34,497 bases of DNA from UBA1715 sp964346725 (GCA_964346725.1 CAYFVM010000026.1:1-34497); one strand, 5' to 3'; numbered from the stretch's first letter, positions 16,429 through 24,358 are shown. Program-made: numbers and translations. Notes: generated from the letters alone by a model not told the origin.

Positions 16429-17319
16429 CTATTGCAAAGCAACTTCTCCGTACATTCCAATTTTAAGATATCCGTCATTTTTTACCGCAATTTTCACCGC
16501 ATATACTTGATCAGCGCGAGCGTCGTCGGTAAGAATGGTTTTTGGTGTAAACTCACTTCGGCTCGAAATCCACGTAATCACACCGTCGTATGACTGGCGA
16601 TTATCGTCACCGCTGTCGCTCCACACTTTTACTTTTTGCCCCAATTTCACATCTTTGAGTTGCACCGAAGTAATGTAGGCACGCAAATACATGTTGGTAA
16701 GGTCAGCAACTTTGAAGAGCGGTTTTCCGGTTGCAGCAAATTCGCCTTGCTCGGCATATTTTTCAATGATTGTTCCCGCAATTGGCGACACAATATGGCA
16801 TTTACTGAGTTGGTCAAGTATTTGCTCACGCTGAATTGCCGTGGCATTCATCTGAGAATTAAGCGCCTTTGTGCTGTTGTCGAGCGTTGACATTTGCGCT
16901 TTGAGTTGCTGTTTGAGCACCGAAACTTGGTTGAGTGCATCATCAAGTTGCTTTTGCGTGCCGGCATTGTCGTTGAGCAAATTTTGCTGACGTTGTGCCT
17001 CTTTTTCAGCCTTGGCAATTTGTTGTTTCGTTGCCGCTATTTGTGCCTGAATATCAGGACGTTGGTTCGCGATGCTTTCTTCTGTAGCACCAAACTGGCG
17101 AGCCTTGAGCGCAAGTTGCACGGTATCAATAAGCCCCACTTGCGTGCCGGCGGCTATTTGGTCTCCTTCTTCAAGCGTGAAACTCATGAGCCTGCCCATT
17201 CCTTCGGCCGAAACAGTTACTTCTGTGGCTTCAAATGTGCCGGTTATATCGTATTTTCCATTCTCGTTGCTACATGCAGCCAGAGCGAGTGCACATGCAA
17301 AAATCACTGTCTTTTTCAT
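16429..17319 (-). CDS. HlyD/YbhG-type membrane fusion lipoprotein
   Basis: A 296-residue periplasmic adaptor. It starts MKKTVIFACALALAAC with a lipobox, so Cys16 is probably lipidated. A lipoyl/barrel-sandwich half (EATEVTVSAEGMGRLMSF) is followed by a long coiled-coil hairpin (residues about 85-170, heptad-like with many Q, A, L and K). The second lipoyl half (KCHIVSPIAGTIIEKYAEQGE) and a beta-barrel domain (LRAYITSVQLKDVKLGQKV) complete it. It would bridge the inner-membrane ABC transporter and the TolC channel. Unlike its neighbours it is intact and of normal length. Its ATG overlaps the tolC stop by four bases, and its stop directly abuts the ATPase start. Confidence 0.92.
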   Translation of the reverse strand: MKKTVIFACALALAACSNENGKYDITGTFEATEVTVSAEGMGRLMSFTLEEGDQIAAGTQVGLIDTVQLALKARQFGATEESIANQRPDIQAQIAATKQQIAKAEKEAQRQQNLLNDNAGTQKQLDDALNQVSVLKQQLKAQMSTLDNSTKALNSQMNATAIQREQILDQLSKCHIVSPIAGTIIEKYAEQGEFAATGKPLFKVADLTNMYLRAYITSVQLKDVKLGQKVKVWSDSGDDNRQSYDGVITWISSRSEFTPKTILTDDARADQVYAVKIAVKNDGYLKIGMYGEVALQ

Positions 17320-18614
17320 AATCCTTTCGTGTATTGTAAGTTATACATTTCATTGAGTAACTCAACCTGATGAATGGCCTTGTTGTTGCGGGCGCTGTTC
17401 TCTTTCATGATTTGCTCCACAAGTTTGTTTGAGTCAACAACGCCATTGGCAAATTTTTTTTCGGTGGCTTTGCGCACATTTTCGCGAAGCGTCACAATTT
17501 CATTATCCTGCTCAATCAACAAACGATATTTATCTATGGAACGTTGCGCATTGGTTTGTTCCAACGAGTTGTTAAACAAAAACGTTTCTCGCTGATTTTC
17601 ATTCATTTGCCGTTGCACCATAAGTTTACTTTTGTCGTTTTTATTCGTATAAAAATTGGAAATATTCCAGGAAACGCGCGCGCCAACCATGCCGTTCAAA
17701 CTATTTTCGTGTTCCATAATTGACTCAAACATATTGTAACCCGGATAACCATAATATCCTGAAGCAAAAACACTTACCGTAGGCATCAAGCCCGATTTTA
17801 GTTGTTTTTCCTGCATTTGAGCAAGACGATTGCTTGACTCAATCAACGCGAACTCAGGGCGGGTGCCAACAGAATCCCCACCGGAAGAAACTGACCAATT
17901 TTGCACATCAACCGTAGGCGCTTGTATGCTGTCTATTTGAGTTCCACGAAGTTGCGACAACAAATCCATGGCGATAGTTTTGGTAGCAAGCATTTCGGTC
18001 TCATTTTAGCGAGCATTTATGAGCTCCACTTTGAGCGCATCTACATCGCTTTGCATTGCCACGCCATTTGCTACCATCGATTGCATTTGCTTCACATTGC
18101 TTTGCAAAAGAGACTGCATATCGCGATTTACTTTGAGTCTTTCATCAATAAGCAACACACTGAAAAACAAATCGTTAACTCGTTTTCTTACGGCATAAAG
18201 ATTTACCTCATTTTGAGCCTGCAATACCTCAGTTTGCATTTTTGCGACCTTGCTTGTGGCAGCAATTCGGCCTCCTTCCCATATAGTTTGGTTCACATCA
18301 ACACCAACTTTGTATTGAAATTTTGACATTCCGTCCATTTCGGCTCCCATTCCCGCCAACAGCGGTTGCATGGATTCCGGCCACGCCGACACATCGCTTT
18401 GATACGTAGCCTGGCCCAAAGCCGTAACTTGCGGCAACCATTTCAGTTTAAGGTTGTTCACCGTGTATTGGTTGCTTTTTTCTATCAGCTCAAACTGTTT
18501 GGCAAGCGGATTGTTTTGACGAGCCTTTTCTTGCAAATCTTCAATAGAAAACTGCGCCATGGCTGCCTGCCATCCACAAACCAAAAGAATTACCAAAACA
18601 TTATTTTTCTTCAT
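17316..18614 (-). pseudogene. TolC-like outer-membrane efflux protein, interrupted by an in-frame stop
   Basis: The full frame encodes about 432 codons, normal for an outer-membrane efflux channel. A signal peptide MKKNNVLVILLVCGWQAAMA leads into the first repeat (FSIEDLQEKARQNNP), and the second repeat carries RPEFALIESSNRLAQMQEKQ. At 18006-18008 codon 203 is TAA. The same frame continues through NETEMLATKTIAMDLLSQLRG without any shift, so a single base change, for instance CAA to TAA, explains it. Translation would stop at the end of the first half (202 residues), or restart at the ATG at 17993 without a signal peptide; neither product would make a channel. It is first in the efflux operon and divergent from the AraC regulator. 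Confidence 0.88.
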
Positions 18615-18636
18615 AATCTAAACATTTTCGGTCTCA

Positions 18637-18644
18637 CAAAAATA
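18637..18644 (-). promoter_or_regulatory. Putative -7 box TATTTTTG of the efflux operon
   Basis: On the minus strand TATTTTTG matches TAnnTTTG exactly and ends 22 bases before the tolC start at 18614. The 159-base divergent region to the AraC gene would hold any regulator binding site. I see no clear palindrome in it. Confidence 0.5.
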
Positions 18645-18715
18645 TACGTGAAATCGTAACCTAGCATTATCCGTATCGTTGGCAATATATTCTATTTGTA
18701 CTGAAATTCTCTTTT

Positions 18716-18749
18716 TTTGATTGCCAATTTAGATATTTTATGACCTTTG
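18716..18749 (+). promoter_or_regulatory. Possible promoter of the AraC-type regulator gene
   Basis: TTTG at 18716-18719 and GACCTTTG at 18742-18749 are separated by 22 bases, resembling the Bacteroidetes -33/-7 pair with one mismatch in the -7 box. The ATG at 18774 would leave a leader of about 20 bases. Confidence 0.35.
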
Positions 18750-18773
18750 TGTTGGATTTCAAGGCAAAAAACA

Positions 18774-19676
18774 ATGGAAAAAGAACAACCAAAAGAATTT
18801 CCTATCAGTAAAGTTATGAAGATTTTGAATAGCGACATTCCAAATCTTCCAAACAATTATACGTGTAATGATTTTACCGTTGTTTCCGACGCAACTCCGG
18901 CTATGGCAAGTTCGGTTATCAATTTTGGCAATCCATACATCCTTGAACGGCCGAGATTCGGAATTTTATATAGCGGCACCGTTGATTTGGAGCTCAACCT
19001 TGTCAATCACCATTTAGAAAGTCCGCTCATCGTATTTTCTTCGGACAAAGCCATTATGAAAGCGCAAGGTTTTTCGGGCGACGTCAAATTTGCGTTTCTG
19101 GTGCCGAGCAATAAATATGTAAATCGAATTTGCAACGGACGCGTTCCCGAAACCTTTTCAGGGATAGAGAAAGATTACCTCGTGCCTGCCAGCAACGAAG
19201 ATTGTTCATTTCTGCTCGGAATTATCAATGCCATCATTGCACTGGCACAACGCGGCGAGGACTTTTCGGCAGCAATGGACAGCTTGTTCCTCACAGGCGT
19301 GAACTATATAAATACCATTGTGCGCAATTATCAAAAGAGCCTCCCAACCACGGTGAGCCGTGAAAAGGAATTGTTTTCGCAATTTATTCGGTTGGTAAAT
19401 GAAAACTGCCGACAACACCACGAACTCAGTTTCTCTGCCGACAAACTCTGTCTTACCGACCGTTACCTCAGCTCAATGGTGAAGCAAGCGAGCGGGCAAC
19501 CGGCAAAAAAATGGATAGACAAAGCGTTGATTGCCGAAGCCCAAGTAATGCTCCGCCACGGCAACGAAACCATCAATCGCATAGCCGACGTACTGAGTTT
19601 TCCCAACCCAAGTTTTTTCTGCAAATTTTTCAGAGAACGCGTGGGCGTTACTCCAAAAGAATATCGCGAGCAATAA
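18774..19676 (+). CDS. AraC family transcriptional regulator
   Basis: A 300-residue regulator. The C-terminal 95 residues form the two-helix-turn-helix AraC domain. LCLTDRYLSSMVKQASGQPA gives the first HTH, and INRIADVLSFPNPSFFCKFF then RERVGVTPKEYR gives the second with the classical signature end. The N-terminal 190 residues are a cupin-like sensing domain without recognisable ligand residues. The start is placed at MEKEQPKEF because the nine codons before it begin with a non-ATG codon close to the promoter. It is transcribed divergently from the efflux operon and may control it (inference from position). The methyltransferase gene begins 8 bases after its stop, so both are probably on one transcript. 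Confidence 0.9.
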   Translation: MEKEQPKEFPISKVMKILNSDIPNLPNNYTCNDFTVVSDATPAMASSVINFGNPYILERPRFGILYSGTVDLELNLVNHHLESPLIVFSSDKAIMKAQGFSGDVKFAFLVPSNKYVNRICNGRVPETFSGIEKDYLVPASNEDCSFLLGIINAIIALAQRGEDFSAAMDSLFLTGVNYINTIVRNYQKSLPTTVSREKELFSQFIRLVNENCRQHHELSFSADKLCLTDRYLSSMVKQASGQPAKKWIDKALIAEAQVMLRHGNETINRIADVLSFPNPSFFCKFFRERVGVTPKEYREQ

Positions 19677-19684
19677 TTGTAGGC

Positions 19685-20212
19685 ATGAGCACCAACTATA
19701 TTCACATTCAACACTATGAATCCAGGCTGGGCGAGATGATTCTTGGCTCGTTTGATGGCAAAATCTGCCTCTGCGATTGGACACATTCAAAACACCGAAA
19801 TCGTAACGATGCGCGCATTTGCAAAGCGCTCAATGCCGTGTATCAAGAAGATTCATCTCCAATTCTTGAAAAAGCCAAAGCAGAACTCAACGAATATTTT
19901 CACCACCAACGCACCACATTTGACATTCCCCTATTATTTACCGGCACTGCGTTTCAAAACAATGTATGGCGTGCATTACTCGAAATTCCGTATGGAAAGA
20001 CCATCTCGTACCGTGAACAAGCATCTCGCTTAGGAATGCCCACAAAAGTTCGAGCCGTGGCCAATGCCAATGGCGCAAACCCCATTTCGATTTTTGTTCC
20101 TTGCCATAGAGTTATTGGGAGCAACGGAACACTGAGCGGATACGCCGGAGGAATCGATGCAAAACAAACATTATTGCAATTAGAAGCAAGAGAAACAAAA
20201 ATACAATTTTGA
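19685..20212 (+). CDS. ogt: Methylated-DNA-[protein]-cysteine S-methyltransferase
   Basis: A 175-residue suicide DNA-repair protein that moves the alkyl group from O6-alkylguanine to its own cysteine. The active site is PCHRVIG (within SIFVPCHRVIGSNG, about residues 134-147). The DNA-binding helix-turn-helix with the arginine finger is seen as AVANANGANP. IPYGKTISYREQASRLG is the conserved preceding block. The length matches the Ogt family. An upstream in-frame extension runs into the AraC gene and was rejected because MSTNYIHIQHYESRLGEM has the expected Ogt start. Its position after an AraC gene is reminiscent of Ada, but the AraC protein lacks Ada's methyl-acceptor domain. Confidence 0.94.
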   Translation: MSTNYIHIQHYESRLGEMILGSFDGKICLCDWTHSKHRNRNDARICKALNAVYQEDSSPILEKAKAELNEYFHHQRTTFDIPLLFTGTAFQNNVWRALLEIPYGKTISYREQASRLGMPTKVRAVANANGANPISIFVPCHRVIGSNGTLSGYAGGIDAKQTLLQLEARETKIQF

Positions 20213-20217
20213 ATAAA

Positions 20218-20236
20218 TTATACTAAATTTGTATAA
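20218..20236. promoter_or_regulatory. Candidate operator palindrome upstream of the HTH-Fic gene
   Basis: The 19-base sequence TTATACTAAATTTGTATAA is an almost perfect palindrome with one mismatched pair. Its right half begins GTATAAAAT (20231-20239), which recurs at 20282-20290, immediately before the ATG at 20292. The two copies bracket the -7 box, a layout suited to autorepression by the protein's own HTH domain (inference). Confidence 0.45.
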
Positions 20237-20263
20237 AATATTGACATTCCAAAAATAAAAATG

Positions 20264-20271
20264 TATTTTTG
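20264..20271 (+). promoter_or_regulatory. Putative -7 box TATTTTTG of the HTH-Fic gene
   Basis: TATTTTTG is an exact TAnnTTTG match ending 20 bases before the ATG. An ATTG at 20240-20243, 20 bases upstream, could serve as a weak -33 element. A GTATAAAAT copy lies on either side of the box. Confidence 0.55.
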
Positions 20272-20291
20272 TACGGGAAAAGTATAAAATC

Positions 20292-21251
20292 ATGGAAACA
20301 GCATTAGTTACATTCGTAAAAGCAATGCGCAAGCAATTGCACATGACGCAAGAAGAACTTGCTACTAAATCAGGAGTGGGCATTCATTTCCTCCGCGATT
20401 TGGAACAAGGCAAGCAATCTTTGCGCATGGACAAAGTGAACCAAGTGCTTGCGGTTTTCAACACCAACCTCTATGCAGGATTGGTAAGCGAACCTGCGCC
20501 ACGATACGGCGAGAGCAAAGAATTTCGCGCGCTTTTGAAACAAATAGCAGTACACAAAACTGCGCTCGAAAAACTTCGTCCGCTCACCGACGGCGAGCAA
20601 AACCGCTTGCACGAAGAATTCATTGTAGAACACACGTACAATTCCAACGCCATAGAAGGCAACACGCTCACTCTGCGCGAAACCGACTTGGTGTTGAGCG
20701 GCTTGACTATTGACAAGAAACCGCTCAAAGATCATTTGGAAACGGTGGGTTACAAAGATGCGTACTATTTTGTGCTCGATTTGGTAAAAAACGTACACGT
20801 GCTAGATGAGTTTACCATAAAACAAATTCACCAACTTGTGCTTGCCGACAAGCCCAACGACCGTGGTGTGTATCGCACGATTCCGGTGCGCATTTTGGGC
20901 GCAGCTCATACTCCGGTTCAACCATATTTGATTGCGCCAAAAATGGAGCGTTTGCTTGAATCATATAACGAGAGCAGTGCCAACATTGTCTCAAAATTGG
21001 CACAGTTTCATATTGAGTTTGAAGGAATTCATCCGTTTATTGACGGCAACGGACGCACCGGGCGACTGCTGGTAAACCTTGAGTTGATGAAAGCCGGATA
21101 TCCACCCATCGATATCAAATTTACCGACCGCATGCGCTACTATTCGGCCTTTGACGAATATCACACCAAAGGCAGCCTCGAAGCTATGGAAATGCTTTTT
21201 GCGGAATATCTGCTCGGGCAATTAGAATCAAGAATAGAGATGGTGAAATAA
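20292..21251 (+). CDS. HTH-Fic fusion protein (HipB-like HTH plus Fic AMPylase-type domain)
   Basis: A 319-residue protein. Residues 8-63 are an XRE/HipB-like helix-turn-helix (KQLHMTQEELATKSGVG then IHFLRDLEQGKQSLRMDKV). Residues about 100-310 are a Fic domain with the complete catalytic motif HPFIDGNGRTGR (His247-Arg258), so it can probably transfer AMP or another nucleotide to a target hydroxyl. The inhibitory motif (S/T)xxxE(G/N) is present ahead of the domain as SNAIEG (Ser118, Glu122, Gly123), typical of class II Fic proteins that self-inhibit. Fusing the DNA-binding part to the toxin-like part suggests a one-gene self-regulated module; no separate antitoxin gene flanks it. It has its own promoter and terminator, and the target is unknown. 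Confidence 0.9.
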   Translation: METALVTFVKAMRKQLHMTQEELATKSGVGIHFLRDLEQGKQSLRMDKVNQVLAVFNTNLYAGLVSEPAPRYGESKEFRALLKQIAVHKTALEKLRPLTDGEQNRLHEEFIVEHTYNSNAIEGNTLTLRETDLVLSGLTIDKKPLKDHLETVGYKDAYYFVLDLVKNVHVLDEFTIKQIHQLVLADKPNDRGVYRTIPVRILGAAHTPVQPYLIAPKMERLLESYNESSANIVSKLAQFHIEFEGIHPFIDGNGRTGRLLVNLELMKAGYPPIDIKFTDRMRYYSAFDEYHTKGSLEAMEMLFAEYLLGQLESRIEMVK

Positions 21252-21275
21252 TTTTCAACTCTCTATTCTTTTTTT
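21230..21275 (+). terminator. Rho-independent-type terminator of the HTH-Fic gene
   Basis: AAGAATAGAGA (21230-21240) pairs perfectly with TCTCTATTCTT (21260-21270), with additional TGAAA/TTTCA pairing inside the loop, and a T run follows to 21275. The left arm overlaps the last codons of the gene. It separates this gene from the shikimate genes. Confidence 0.7.
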
Positions 21276-21360
21276 CACTCATCTCATTCTGCACCATCAA
21301 CATTTATCTACAAACGATGGAATTGATTTTCTACAAAAACATATATTCCATCTTATTTTT

Positions 21361-21368
21361 TACCTTTG
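21361..21368 (+). promoter_or_regulatory. Putative -7 box TACCTTTG of the shikimate operon
   Basis: TACCTTTG matches TAnnTTTG exactly and ends 23 bases before the ATG at 21392. It follows the terminator of the preceding gene, so the fused shikimate gene and aroA form an independent transcript. Confidence 0.55.
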
Positions 21369-21391
21369 CGATAATTTGAAAAGAAAAAATA

Positions 21392-22708
21392 ATGGCAACG
21401 CAAATTTTCGCCGTAACAGGAAACCCCATCTTGCATAGCAAGAGCCCGAACATGTTTAATGCGATGTTTCAGCATAACGGCTACGATGCGGAATATTTAT
21501 ATTTTGGTGCCGAAACTGCCGAAGAAGCATTGTTTCTTTTCAAAAACCTTGGTGCCAAAGGTATGAACGTGACCTCACCATTTAAAGAAACTATCGGTCG
21601 TTTGCTTGACGTGGTTCACGATGAAGCAAAGATTTTGGGCAGTGTGAATACGGTGGTAAACGAAAACGGCGAACTTCACGGCTACAATACTGATTTTTAC
21701 GGCGTTACACAAAGTTTTGCTGATGCAGGCATATCGCTTCAAGGCAAGAAATGTTTGGTGATTGGAGCCGGCGGTGCCGGAAAGGCTGCTGCCTACGGAC
21801 TTCATTCGCAAGGAGCAGAAGTGATTATGGTAAACAGAACTTTTGGCAAAGCACGCATAGCAGCAAATATCATTGGTTGTAAATATTCGGAGATGGAAGA
21901 ATTACAACATTTGCTAGGCAAATGCGAGATAGTTATTTCCGCCTTGCAACAAAACGTGAATCCTATTGAAGAACAATGGCTTACACCACAACATATTGTA
22001 TTTGATGCAAATTACAAAGGTTCTCCTTTGGTTGAGATGGCTCAACGCCGCGGTTGCACAATTGTGAGCGCCGAAGATTGGTTGCTCAATCAAGCGGTTG
22101 CTTCGTATGCGCTATTTTTTGGCGAGCAACCAAACAAAGAAGTAATGCGCACTGGTTTGTTGCAGCCAACCCTTGCCGACCGCAATCATGTAATTTCAAC
22201 TATTGGCATAATGGGTGCAGGGAAAAGTTCGCATGGCCATTTACTAGCCGAATTGCTCGAATATGAATTTCACGACATTGACGATGAAATTGTAGAACAA
22301 GAAGGCAAGGCTATCACCGAGATTTTTGCACAAAAAGGCGAGGCGTATTTTCGCAATGCTGAAAAAGAGATGCTTTCGGAGAAATTCAATTCCAATGCGG
22401 AAAGTATACTCTCATGTGGCGGCGGCATTGTGCTAAACAAACCCAACCGCGAACTACTCAAACAAAACTCGCTCGTAATTTGGTTCTATGCCACACCGGA
22501 AGCAATCAATAAGCGTATAAAAATTGAAAAACGACCACTGTTGAAAAACGGCAATCCGAAAGAAATTTTACAAAAAATTTTGGATGACAGAAAAGACCTC
22601 TATGCTCACACAGCACATGCGGTGTTTAGTACCGAAGAAAATTCAAAATACCACACGGCTCTTCGCCTGCAACACGAAATAATGCAAATATGGAAAACAA
22701 AACAATAA
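21392..22708 (+). CDS. aroE-aroK: Bifunctional shikimate dehydrogenase/shikimate kinase fusion (AroE-AroK)
   Basis: A 438-residue fusion. Residues 1-255 are shikimate dehydrogenase. They carry the SKSP substrate motif (16-19), Lys65 in NVTSPFKET, Asp101 in GYNTDFYG, a Rossmann loop GAGGAG (125-130) and VNRT (147-150) for NADP. Residues 268-438 are shikimate kinase, with Walker A GIMGAGKSS (272-280), the DIDDEI acidic site (295-300), FRNAEKEM for shikimate, GGG (343-345), and RPLL (381-384) in the lid. Both halves look complete, joined by a short linker near 255-268. The protein would run two consecutive steps, dehydroshikimate to shikimate to shikimate-3-phosphate. The next gene, aroA, uses that product and overlaps by 19 bases. 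Its lack of any internal start near the junction supports one chain. Confidence 0.94.
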   Translation: MATQIFAVTGNPILHSKSPNMFNAMFQHNGYDAEYLYFGAETAEEALFLFKNLGAKGMNVTSPFKETIGRLLDVVHDEAKILGSVNTVVNENGELHGYNTDFYGVTQSFADAGISLQGKKCLVIGAGGAGKAAAYGLHSQGAEVIMVNRTFGKARIAANIIGCKYSEMEELQHLLGKCEIVISALQQNVNPIEEQWLTPQHIVFDANYKGSPLVEMAQRRGCTIVSAEDWLLNQAVASYALFFGEQPNKEVMRTGLLQPTLADRNHVISTIGIMGAGKSSHGHLLAELLEYEFHDIDDEIVEQEGKAITEIFAQKGEAYFRNAEKEMLSEKFNSNAESILSCGGGIVLNKPNRELLKQNSLVIWFYATPEAINKRIKIEKRPLLKNGNPKEILQKILDDRKDLYAHTAHAVFSTEENSKYHTALRLQHEIMQIWKTKQ

Positions 22709-23934
22709 CGCCATCAAAAGTACAAGGAACAATAGTTCCTCCAGCATCAAAAAGCGTAATGCAAAGAGCCATTGCCATCAGCGCATTGGCGCAAGGAACA
22801 TCATACTTGCACGGATATTCTTCGAGCAACGACAGCGATGCCGCCTTGCATATTGCCGAAAATTTAGGAGCAACGGTCATTGTTTCAGGCGAAGATGTTA
22901 CGATTTCGGGCGGTTTGCAACCCAAAACAAATGAATTGAATTGTGGCGAGGCCGGCCTTGGCATTCGTATGTTTACGCCGGTGGCTTCCTTGTGGCACAA
23001 TCCTATCAAGCTTCGTGGTGAAGGTTCGCTCAAAACACGTCCGGTTTCGGCGTTAGAAGAACCATTGCGCCAGCTTGGCATAGAAATTTCTACCACCAAC
23101 GGATTTGTTCCGGTACAGGTTTGCGGTCCTATGCGTGGCGGACAGGCTCACGTTGACGGTTCGCTGAGTTCGCAAATTCTCACAGGCTTGCTCATTGCAT
23201 CACCATACGCAGAGCAAACGGTCACGCTTTCGGTTACCGACCTCAAAAGCAAGCCGTACATTGACATCACCATAGATATGATGCAAAAATTCGGTGTCAC
23301 CGTGAATCGCGAAGGATACGAAACGTTCAAAATTGAAGCAGGACAAACTTACACCGCACGCGATTTTGTAGTAGAAGGAGATTGGAGCGGAGCTTCGTTT
23401 TTGCTTGTAGCAGGAGCGTTAAACGGCACCGTTACCGTAAAAAATATTTCGTTAGAATCGTGCCAAGCCGACAAGGCAATCATTAATGTGCTCCGCATGG
23501 TTGGCGCACAGGTGGAAGTTGGCGAAGACGAAATCACCGTTTCTCGTTCGGAACTCAAGGCATTCAATTTTGACGCTACCGAATGTCCCGATTTATTTCC
23601 GCCCTTAGTTTCGCTTGCAGCACACTGCACCGGCAACACGCACATTTTGGGCGTTTCGCGTTTGGCTCACAAAGAAAGCAACCGCGCATTAGTTTTACAA
23701 AAAGAGTTCGCAAAAATTGGCACAAAAATAGACGTACAAGGCAACGAAATGATAGTGTACGGAGGAACCGTGCAAGGAGGAACGCTCCACGCCAACAACG
23801 ACCATCGCATTGCTATGGCAGGCGCAACAGCTGCATTATTGGCAAAAAAGCCTATTACCATTGAAAATCCTGAATGCGTAGCAAAATCATACCCCGAATT
23901 TTGGGACGATTTTTCCATTCTTCAGAATAAATAG
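22690..23934 (+). CDS. aroA: 3-phosphoshikimate 1-carboxyvinyltransferase (EPSP synthase)
   Basis: A 414-residue enzyme that adds the enolpyruvyl group of PEP to shikimate-3-phosphate. Recognisable sites are PPASKSVMQRA near the start (catalytic Lys and Ser), NCGEAGLGIRMF in the glycine-rich PEP/glyphosate-binding region, and GSLSSQILTGLL. Also visible are EGDWSGASFLL, DLFPPLVSLAA with the catalytic aspartate, RLAHKESNRA, and NDHRIAMAGAT. The usual NAGT loop is NCGEAG here and KESDR is KESNR, both variations from class I enzymes. Such changes matter for inhibitor sensitivity, though that cannot be judged from sequence alone. It overlaps the AroE-AroK gene by 19 bases, so translation is coupled. 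Confidence 0.95.
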   Translation: MENKTITPSKVQGTIVPPASKSVMQRAIAISALAQGTSYLHGYSSSNDSDAALHIAENLGATVIVSGEDVTISGGLQPKTNELNCGEAGLGIRMFTPVASLWHNPIKLRGEGSLKTRPVSALEEPLRQLGIEISTTNGFVPVQVCGPMRGGQAHVDGSLSSQILTGLLIASPYAEQTVTLSVTDLKSKPYIDITIDMMQKFGVTVNREGYETFKIEAGQTYTARDFVVEGDWSGASFLLVAGALNGTVTVKNISLESCQADKAIINVLRMVGAQVEVGEDEITVSRSELKAFNFDATECPDLFPPLVSLAAHCTGNTHILGVSRLAHKESNRALVLQKEFAKIGTKIDVQGNEMIVYGGTVQGGTLHANNDHRIAMAGATAALLAKKPITIENPECVAKSYPEFWDDFSILQNK

Positions 23935-23941
23935 GTAAATC

Positions 23942-23991
23942 AACTGGTTAGTTGGTTAGTAATATAGAGCAACCTAACCGATTCACCAGTT
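23942..23991. repeat. Imperfect inverted repeat after aroA
   Basis: An 18-base arm at 23942-23959 (AACTGGTTAGTTGGTTAG) pairs with 23974-23991 at 15 of 18 positions, with a 14-base loop. It begins 8 bases after the aroA stop codon and lacks a T run, so it may be a weak terminator or the end of a small repeat element. TAACCGATTAACC follows at 23991-24003 and recurs at 24265-24277. Confidence 0.55.
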
Positions 23992-24045
23992 AACCGATTA
24001 ACCTTTTCCAAAGACTCACGTTGTTCCCTGTAAAGTAAAATTATT

Positions 24046-24188
24046 GCCCGAAGGGCATTCATTTTAATAAAACTTTGTACTTACTTCCTATTTTTTGTCC
24101 GGAGGACATACATTATGTAAGCCCTGACGGGCTAAAATGGGGGATAGGAATTGTGGATTATTATTAAAATCCAAGCCCTAACGGACCT
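24046..24188. repeat. Cluster of short palindromes, REP-like
   Basis: Three perfect small palindromes lie close together: GCCCGAAGGGC (24046-24056), GTCCGGAGGAC (24097-24107) and AGCCCTGACGGGCT (24120-24133). A degraded copy, AGCCCTAACGGACCT, is at 24174-24188. The GC-rich cores stand out in an AT-rich 447-base gap (23935-24381) with no gene. They resemble the extragenic palindromes scattered in Bacteroidetes genomes. No transposase gene is nearby. Confidence 0.55.
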
Positions 24189-24350
24189 GTAAAATCAAAA
24201 TTCAAAACGAAAAAAATTAAAACTTAATAACTATAATTACCACATACAATACACGTATAAACACTAACCGATTAACCTAACCCTTTTCACAAACTACCTT
24301 TTTCAAGAAAAGAATTTTCAATAAGAATTATGTAATGTTTTGAGAATCCC

Positions 24351-24358
24351 TATTTTTG
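24351..24358 (+). promoter_or_regulatory. Putative -7 box TATTTTTG of lysA
   Basis: TATTTTTG matches TAnnTTTG and ends 23 bases before the lysA ATG at 24382. A lysine riboswitch would need about 170 conserved bases. I see no such structure in this region, only the palindromes upstream. Confidence 0.5.

Noticed and set aside
18774..20212. AraC and Ogt as a split Ada protein
   Set aside because: The AraC N-terminus lacks the four-cysteine methyl-acceptor domain of Ada and looks cupin-like.
20292..21251. Classical two-gene Fic toxin-antitoxin system
   Set aside because: No small partner gene is adjacent; the inhibitory motif is in the same protein.
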